Shown here: piece after piece, positions 59,448 through 64,000 of the stretch
Layout: each line of letters opens with the position of its first letter
Numbering within the stretch: position 1 is the stretch's first letter
From: Dyadobacter chenwenxiniae
GTDB lineage: Bacteria; Bacteroidota; Bacteroidia; Cytophagales; Spirosomataceae
Length of the DNA stretch: 64,000 bases
Direction of reading: 5' to 3'
Assembly (NCBI RefSeq): GCF_022869785.1
Contig: NZ_CP094997.1
Span: 6,391,001 to 6,455,000, forward strand
The notes under the pieces: generated by a model
Database searches by the model: none
Told to the model about the DNA's origin: nothing
The model's input: only the letters and a program-made list of their open reading frames with translations
Made by a program: the position numbers and the translations under genes

Positions 59448-60356
59448 TTGGTAGACATCACCCATAAAAGTAACACATTACGCATTGCCACTGCGCAAGC
59501 GATTGTTCAAGTAAGCAAAGCTGAAACCATTACAGCAATCCGGGATCGTAATGTCCCGAAAGGGGACGTTTTTGAGATGGCAAAAGCTGCTGGTTTTCTT
59601 GCTGTAAAAAAGACACCGGACCTTTTACCTGATTGCCATCCCATCCCGGTTGAATTTACAGGAGTGAATTATCGGATTGAGGACTTGACCATTATCATTG
59701 AGCTGACGGTCAAGACTATATATAAAACAGGCGTCGAAGTCGAAGCTATGCATGGCGCATCGGTGGTTGCACTTACCATGTATGATATGCTCAAACCCAT
59801 TGATAAAGGCGTTGAGATCAGGAATATCAGGCTGTTGGAGAAAAAAGGTGGCAAAAGCGACAGAAAAGCCATTCCCGAAAATTTGAGAACCGCCGTTATT
59901 GTATGTTCGGATAGTATTTCAAAAGGCATTGGTGAAGATAGATCAGGGAAGAAAATTATTGAAAAGCTGGAAGCACTTAAACTCAATGCAAGCGATTACA
60001 GCATTATCCCTGATGATAAGAACAGCATTCAACAAAAGGTGAAAAGCCTTTGTCATGCAGATTATCAGCTTATTTTGATCACAGGCGGAACCGGGTTGTC
60101 TTACCGGGATGTTACACCGGAAGCGGTGTCGGAATTAATTGAAAAAGAGATTCCGGGGATTGCGGAAACGGCCAGGAATTACGGTCAGGACCGCATGCAA
60201 ACTGCTATGTTATCAAGATCTGTTGGAGGCATGATTGGTGAAACACTGGTCATTACAATGCCCGGAAGCACAGGAGGAGTCACCGAATATATGGATGCGC
60301 TTTTTCCACAGGTTTTGCACGTTTTCAGTGTAATAGAAGGCAAAAAGCACGATTAA
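59448..60356 (+). CDS. moaCB: MoaC-MogA/MoaB fusion (Moco biosynthesis)
   Basis: A 302-residue two-domain protein. Residues 1-145 are MoaC, cyclic pyranopterin monophosphate synthase (VDITHKSNTLRIATAQAIVQV, CHPIPVEFTGVNY, VEVEAMHGASVVALTMYDMLK); residues 150-302 are the Mog/MoaB molybdopterin adenylyltransferase fold (AVIVCSDSISKGIGEDRSG, LILITGGTGLSYRDVTPEAV, MPGSTGGVTEYMDALFPQVLHV). The only start that fits the MoaC N-terminus is a TTG at 59448, which gives MVDIT...; the next gene starts 9 bp after its stop. The fusion brings an early and a late step into one polypeptide. Cytosolic. Confidence 0.93.
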   Translation: MVDITHKSNTLRIATAQAIVQVSKAETITAIRDRNVPKGDVFEMAKAAGFLAVKKTPDLLPDCHPIPVEFTGVNYRIEDLTIIIELTVKTIYKTGVEVEAMHGASVVALTMYDMLKPIDKGVEIRNIRLLEKKGGKSDRKAIPENLRTAVIVCSDSISKGIGEDRSGKKIIEKLEALKLNASDYSIIPDDKNSIQQKVKSLCHADYQLILITGGTGLSYRDVTPEAVSELIEKEIPGIAETARNYGQDRMQTAMLSRSVGGMIGETLVITMPGSTGGVTEYMDALFPQVLHVFSVIEGKKHD

Positions 60357-60365
60357 TATAAAATA

Positions 60366-61358
60366 ATGTCCTTACCCATTGTTGATACATTCGGTCGCAA
60401 GCACACCTATCTGCGGATTTCGCTGACGGATAAGTGCAATTTGCGGTGCACCTATTGTATGCCGCAGGAGGATATGCACTTCATGCCTTCAAAATGGCTG
60501 ATGCAGGCGGAAGAAATCAAAGCACTTGCGGAGATTTTTGTAGGAATGGGCGTTGATAAGATCCGGTTAACAGGCGGGGAACCATTGATACGCAAGGACG
60601 TCGGCCAGATCGTTTCGGACCTTGGGAAATTACCGACATCATTAACATTGACAACCAACGCTGTTTTCATTGACCAGTTTATTGATAATTTAAAAGAAGC
60701 GGGGGTTAATTCACTGAATGTCAGTCTTGATACATTGCGTGAAGATCGATTCATAGCAGTTACCAAGCGCGATCATTTTACCAAAACTACCGGGAATATC
60801 CGATTGCTTCTGAACGAAGGTTTTGTTGTCAAAATCAATATGGTGGTTATGAAAGGGATTAACGACGATGAGGTCAATGATTTCGTCCGTATGACCCTGG
60901 AAGAACCTAACTTACATGTCCGTTTCATTGAATTTATGCCATTTAAGGGCAATCAGTGGGATATGTCTAAGATTGTTTCCTACAATGATCTGCTTTCGGA
61001 AATCAACAATGAATTCGATTTTCAACAGCTGACCGGCGAACTGCAAGATACCGCACATCGTTTTCAGGTCACTGGTGGTGCCGGGACATTTGGAATCATT
61101 GGCACCGTCACCCATCCATTCTGCTCCGGCTGCAACCGCATCAGGCTCACCGCCGACGGAAAGCTAAAAAATTGCCTTTTCGACACATCAGAAGTCGATC
61201 TCTTAACGCCGCTGCGCGCAGGTCAGGACGTCCGCGCGCTCATCTACGCGCATTTTCACAAAAAACATTTCGCCCACGGCGGCCACGTAGATTTCACAGA
61301 AAAACATGCTAAATCAGATTACGAACAAAATCGGAATATGATAGCAATTGGTGGGTAG
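60366..61358 (+). CDS. moaA: GTP 3',8-cyclase MoaA (radical SAM)
   Basis: A 330-residue radical SAM enzyme that converts GTP to the first Moco intermediate with MoaC. The N-terminal cluster motif is CNLRCTYCMPQEDM, followed by DKIRLTGGEPLIRKD and the C-terminal second 4Fe-4S site (FCSGCNRIRLTADGKLKNCLF, where a CxxC and a later Cys bind the cluster). The C-terminus ends IAIGG, as the functional GG tail requires. Start ATG 60366 is 9 bp after moaCB. Length typical. Cytosolic. Confidence 0.97.
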   Translation: MSLPIVDTFGRKHTYLRISLTDKCNLRCTYCMPQEDMHFMPSKWLMQAEEIKALAEIFVGMGVDKIRLTGGEPLIRKDVGQIVSDLGKLPTSLTLTTNAVFIDQFIDNLKEAGVNSLNVSLDTLREDRFIAVTKRDHFTKTTGNIRLLLNEGFVVKINMVVMKGINDDEVNDFVRMTLEEPNLHVRFIEFMPFKGNQWDMSKIVSYNDLLSEINNEFDFQQLTGELQDTAHRFQVTGGAGTFGIIGTVTHPFCSGCNRIRLTADGKLKNCLFDTSEVDLLTPLRAGQDVRALIYAHFHKKHFAHGGHVDFTEKHAKSDYEQNRNMIAIGG

Positions 61359-61522
61359 GTAGATTCGTACTCATTAACGTCACCATTCTCCCTGTTTTTT
61401 ATACTAAAAACCATTCAACACTTATTTCTGCCGTTTAAATAATGCGTGCAACATGGGGTGCCTTGCGGTTATCATTGGTAAAATTCTTTCAAACTTTTTA
61501 CTCAAAGTAACCTTCAAGAGCC

Positions 61523-61939
61523 ATGAAAAACCTGATGAGATCTGCCGCCGCCGCTGCCTTTGCTCTCTTTTTAATAAGCAATAATGTATCTGCATCGCCA
61601 CGCGTTGAACCCAAAGCAGAGTGCAAGAATAATTCCTGTGAAAAATTCAAAATCGGCATGTACAGAGTCCGTAACACTGTTTCAATGAATTTGCTGATGG
61701 AAAAGCAAAAGGGAGAACGCGTCGCCATTCGCCTCATGGATTCCAAAGGGAAAGTGCTTCACGAAGAATTTGTTCCAAAATACCTGAGCAAATACGGCCG
61801 CAAGCTGAATTTCCAGGAAATTAAAGATGGCGTTTACACGCTGGAAGTTTCTAATGATTATGAAAAGATCGTTAAAAGCATTTACCTGGCCACCAATGAA
61901 GTAAGAGAAGTTGAGCGGACTTTGGTTGGGGTAAATTAA
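61523..61939 (+). CDS. Small exported beta-rich protein of unknown function
   Basis: A 138-residue exported protein. The signal peptide is KNLMRSAAAAAFALFLISNNVSASP, with cleavage near ASA-SP. The mature part (KFKIGMYRVRNTVSMNLLMEKQKGERVAIRLMDSKGKVLHEEFVP...NFQEIKDGVYTLEVSNDYEKIVKSIYLAT) reads as an Ig-like strand pattern like the T9SS-type or DUF3244-like domains of Bacteroidota, without the full sorting signal. Two cysteines near the start of the mature protein (ECKNNSCEK) could form a disulfide. Followed by a good terminator. Function unknown. Confidence 0.75.
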   Translation: MKNLMRSAAAAAFALFLISNNVSASPRVEPKAECKNNSCEKFKIGMYRVRNTVSMNLLMEKQKGERVAIRLMDSKGKVLHEEFVPKYLSKYGRKLNFQEIKDGVYTLEVSNDYEKIVKSIYLATNEVREVERTLVGVN

Positions 61940-61952
61940 GGTTCATAAGTAC

Positions 61953-61992
61953 AGCGTTACAGGTTGCAGCCGCAGCATCCTGTGACGCTTTT
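61953..61992 (+). terminator. Rho-independent terminator
   Basis: AGCGTTACAGG (61953-61963) pairs with CCTGTGACGCT (61979-61989), one G-U pair, extended inside by TTGC/GCAG, then a T-run. Ends the small exported gene; the stop of the convergent GT87 gene touches its right edge. Confidence 0.85.
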
Positions 61993-63180
61993 TCATTGGT
62001 CAGGTTCCTGCTTTTCGATCCTGGGCGAGAGCTGCACAAATAGCAGATCATAAGTAATTTTAGCCCAGATAAGGATGCAGGGAACGGCTTTTACCACATA
62101 TGGCTTCATCCACTCATTTCTGATAAATCTCGGGAAAAGATCTGTTGGCGAGAGTGCCGTAAAGACAAATGCGAGCACCAAAAGCACGTAATTTTCAGGC
62201 TTTTGCTTTTGTGCATAATACCATAGCGCTACGCCGGTGATGGCAATGATAAATGTAGGTGACTCAGCCCTATGGTTAAAAATGACCACCCAAATCATGA
62301 TCGACGCCAGTATGAGCATCCGGAAGGTAAAATTGCCGTATTGCTTTATTCTCAAAAGCGGAATGCAGAACAAAATCGCCCCTGCCACACTTACATAAGT
62401 TTTGTTCACATCCAGCTTGAACCATGTTTTCAGCCAGCCGATCACCGAAAGACCGTCCGAAATGGAATGGTCGTTGGCCAGGAGATTTGCCCAGCTTTTG
62501 TATAAAAACACAAACTGATCAACGTCCACGACGAGTAATGGCAGCGCTGTAAAAAGGATGACCCATGCAGCCGTCGTGCAAGTAAGCTTGAATTTATTCG
62601 GATACAAGAGGAATAAAGCCAGTCCAACAATCCCGAACAGCTTTATGAAAATCGTGGAAACGAGACAAAACGACGCCAGCCAGTATTTCCCTCTTTCAAG
62701 AAATCCGAATGTGAACAGAAATAATCCGGCTATCAAAGCATTGCTTTGTTCATTTTGCGTGGCAGTAAGCATCTCAACGACTACAAAAACAAGGATTAGC
62801 CCTTTGGTTCGAAGGTCGAGGCGCGGGAGATAATAGATGGAGTAAAAAAGCACCGCTACATTCAGAATGTTCCATAAAGACAGTCCGAGCACATCGGGAA
62901 GGACCGCTAGAGCGCCGAAAACGAGCGCAAATGCGGGGCTATATTTAAAAAGATCCCCCTGCTCCTCAACAAACGAATCGTACAGATCCTTGTACTCGAT
63001 GAGGTGAAAAAACGACTGTTTAAATATAATGTAGTTATTGTAAGTTGTATAAAGCCTGCCACCCTCAACAAAAGTTTTCAATCCCCCGAAATAGGACTGC
63101 AGGCTGGCAAAGATCGCCACGCCTATAAACAGGATCAGCAAATATTTTTGATTAACTAAAAGACGGTTTACAGCACGCAT
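61993..63180 (-). CDS. GT87/DUF2029 family membrane protein
   Basis: A 395-residue polytopic membrane protein with about 10 helices (LLILFIGVAIFASL, FALVFGALAVLPDVLGLSLWNILNVAVLFYSIYYL, GLILVFVVVEMLTATQNEQSNALIAGLFLFTFGFL, ASFCLVSTIFIKLFGIVGLALFLLYP...). The periplasmic loop after the first helix (VEGGRLYTTYNNYIIFKQSFFHLIEYKDLYD with FKYSPAFALVFG) and NEQSNALIAG match the GT87 (DUF2029) polyprenyl-phosphate-dependent mannosyltransferase-like family. Putative lipid-linked glycosyl transfer at the inner membrane; no activity is shown for this branch in Bacteroidota. Confidence 0.85.
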   Translation of the reverse strand: MRAVNRLLVNQKYLLILFIGVAIFASLQSYFGGLKTFVEGGRLYTTYNNYIIFKQSFFHLIEYKDLYDSFVEEQGDLFKYSPAFALVFGALAVLPDVLGLSLWNILNVAVLFYSIYYLPRLDLRTKGLILVFVVVEMLTATQNEQSNALIAGLFLFTFGFLERGKYWLASFCLVSTIFIKLFGIVGLALFLLYPNKFKLTCTTAAWVILFTALPLLVVDVDQFVFLYKSWANLLANDHSISDGLSVIGWLKTWFKLDVNKTYVSVAGAILFCIPLLRIKQYGNFTFRMLILASIMIWVVIFNHRAESPTFIIAITGVALWYYAQKQKPENYVLLVLAFVFTALSPTDLFPRFIRNEWMKPYVVKAVPCILIWAKITYDLLFVQLSPRIEKQEPDQ

Positions 63181-63238
63181 TGAGGTCAGAAGTCTCCTAT
63201 TTTAATTGTCCGTCAAAACTAGGGATAAATCAGGGTAT

Positions 63239-63688
63239 TTATTTTAGTCTTTTATCGAAATAAATGTCTTCGATACGAATAACCTTAGCCAGCTTGTGAT
63301 CGGAATGCGCCGGATTCAAAAGGTAATTGAACTCATTAAAGGAATGGGCAGATGGGACTTTCATGATCCAGAATTTACCCTGCCCGATCCATTGCTCCGT
63401 TATATTTGCCAGTGCGTCGGGATAAGGGAACTGCCACCAATTGTCAGGAAGTGGTTCTTTGCCGACGTCTAATATGGATGCTTCGTCGGGAATTTCTATT
63501 GTTACTAATGTCTGACTTTTGGGAATGAATGGAGAATTGGCAAGAATTTCCAACTTGGACAGCGAGACGTGCTCAGATGTATAAACAATTTGTGTTCCCT
63601 TATAATGCCATCGGCCGCCAGAATACAGACAGCCTGTTCCCTGCAGATCACTTGCATAAGCCCGGCTTGCAATGCGAAAAACCAGCAT
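63239..63688 (-). CDS. RES-domain toxin
   Basis: A 149-residue RES protein, the toxin of the RES-Xre type II system, which acts by degrading NAD+ or ADP-ribosylating targets. Visible: MLVFRIASRAYASDLQGTG (Arg of the RES triad), YSGGRWHYKGTQIVYTSEHVSLSKLEILANSPF (Glu), and VPSAHSFNEFNYLLNPAHSDH (Ser). Length is typical. The antitoxin's stop lies 3 bp before its start, an arrangement where antitoxin is translated first. Confidence 0.92.
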   Translation of the reverse strand: MLVFRIASRAYASDLQGTGCLYSGGRWHYKGTQIVYTSEHVSLSKLEILANSPFIPKSQTLVTIEIPDEASILDVGKEPLPDNWWQFPYPDALANITEQWIGQGKFWIMKVPSAHSFNEFNYLLNPAHSDHKLAKVIRIEDIYFDKRLK

Positions 63689-63691
63689 AAC

Positions 63692-64000
63692 TTAGGAGTA
63701 AATGCCGTGTTCTATTCTAAAAAGCACATTAAGGACTTCTTCTCTACCAATGGAAGACGCTAATAATGCGAGTGGTTTTTTATTTCCCAATGCAAGAATA
63801 GGACTGTTGAGCCAGGTATTAAAGTCACCTTCGTCCTCAAACACGTCCATGCCCTTTGCTATTATTTTAGAAAAGTCGATCACCCGCTCACTTTCAGCAG
63901 GTGACAGCACCGATTTATTTTTAATGCGACGCTGAAAAGTGCTCTCGGACAAATTCAACATTTCGCCAAATTGTTTGTTCGACAAATTCATTTTCTTTTG
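63692..64000 (-). CDS. Xre-MbcA-type antitoxin, partial at right edge
   Basis: A frame open to the window edge, with an internal ATG at 63991. The visible part (MNLSNKQFGEMLNLSESTFQRRIKNKSVLSPAESERVIDFSKIIAKGMDVF ... SPILALGNKKPLALLASSIGREEVLNVLFRIEHGIYS) matches the C-terminal half of Xre/MbcA/ParS-like antitoxins: an HTH helix pair followed by the toxin-binding DUF2384 domain. The full protein is normally about 150 residues, so the true start is probably beyond 64000. It should neutralise the RES toxin and repress the operon. Confidence 0.85.
   Translation of the reverse strand, partial: QKKMNLSNKQFGEMLNLSESTFQRRIKNKSVLSPAESERVIDFSKIIAKGMDVFEDEGDFNTWLNSPILALGNKKPLALLASSIGREEVLNVLFRIEHGIYS

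Overview
The window reads as chromosomal DNA of a Bacteroidota member, most likely Cytophagales (Dyadobacter/Spirosoma-like; inferred from gene families, no database search was possible). The evidence is a SusC/SusD pair, two more TonB receptors with carboxypeptidase-regulatory-like N-termini, DUF4249 and DUF5686 proteins, a type IX secretion C-terminal signal on a GH31 enzyme, LytTR/LytS signalling, lipoproteins with Bacteroidota-style lipoboxes, promoter -7 boxes of the TAnnTTTG type and no obvious Shine-Dalgarno sequences. Coding density is high. I saw no tRNA, rRNA, phage, insertion sequence or CRISPR array.

Layout. 1-1480: edge of an unknown gene, then an AhpD-like carboxymuconolactone decarboxylase family protein and a PEP mutase/isocitrate lyase superfamily enzyme, closed by a terminator. 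1548-7919: a cupin-type XRE regulator, a palindrome plus promoter, then a tight five-gene unit (phosphonatase-like HAD hydrolase, FAD amine oxidase, exported phosphodiesterase/phosphonate hydrolase-like enzyme, class III PLP enzyme, 12-TM DUF5690 carrier) that looks like a complete route for using an aminophosphonate without the usual PhnW transaminase. 7954-13844: small exported protein, NhaA, a membrane-anchored unknown, endonuclease V, a GH18 lipoprotein, and a ku plus stand-alone LigD-polymerase pair. 13905-19160: LytTR response regulator, LytS-type kinase, exported helical protein and TonB receptor; upstream of the receptor are tandem LytTR-like sites at a 21-bp period. 19407-27251: two small unknowns, a Bcr/CflA exporter, a UPF1-like helicase, a DUF5686 protein and an AAA_14/DUF4143 ATPase under a large inverted repeat. 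27354-30335: a large FAD/Fe-S D-2-hydroxyacid dehydrogenase.

30749-42683: SusC, SusD, a lipoprotein and two tandem FG-GAP/ASPIC-UnbV lipoproteins, the first broken by two +1 frameshifts. 42688-49045 (minus strand): GH31 enzyme with T9SS signal, DUF4249 lipoprotein and TonB receptor. 49138-56981: YD-like lipoprotein, an SDR lacking the usual catalytic Tyr and Lys, purH, a membrane metalloprotease, an SGLT-type symporter, a cyclophilin and a lytic transglycosylase. 57441-61358: molybdenum cofactor genes moeA, moaD, moaE, a moaC-mog fusion and moaA. 61523-64000: small exported protein, GT87/DUF2029 membrane protein, and a RES toxin with its Xre antitoxin running off the window.

The best candidate for an under-described system is the phosphonate unit (2334-7860): export-targeted ester or phosphonate cleavage, uptake, two alternative deamination enzymes, and C-P bond hydrolysis. 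The LytTR site array (19085-19158), the inverted repeat before the DUF4143 ATPase (27190-27251) and several long extragenic hairpins are the most informative non-coding signals.
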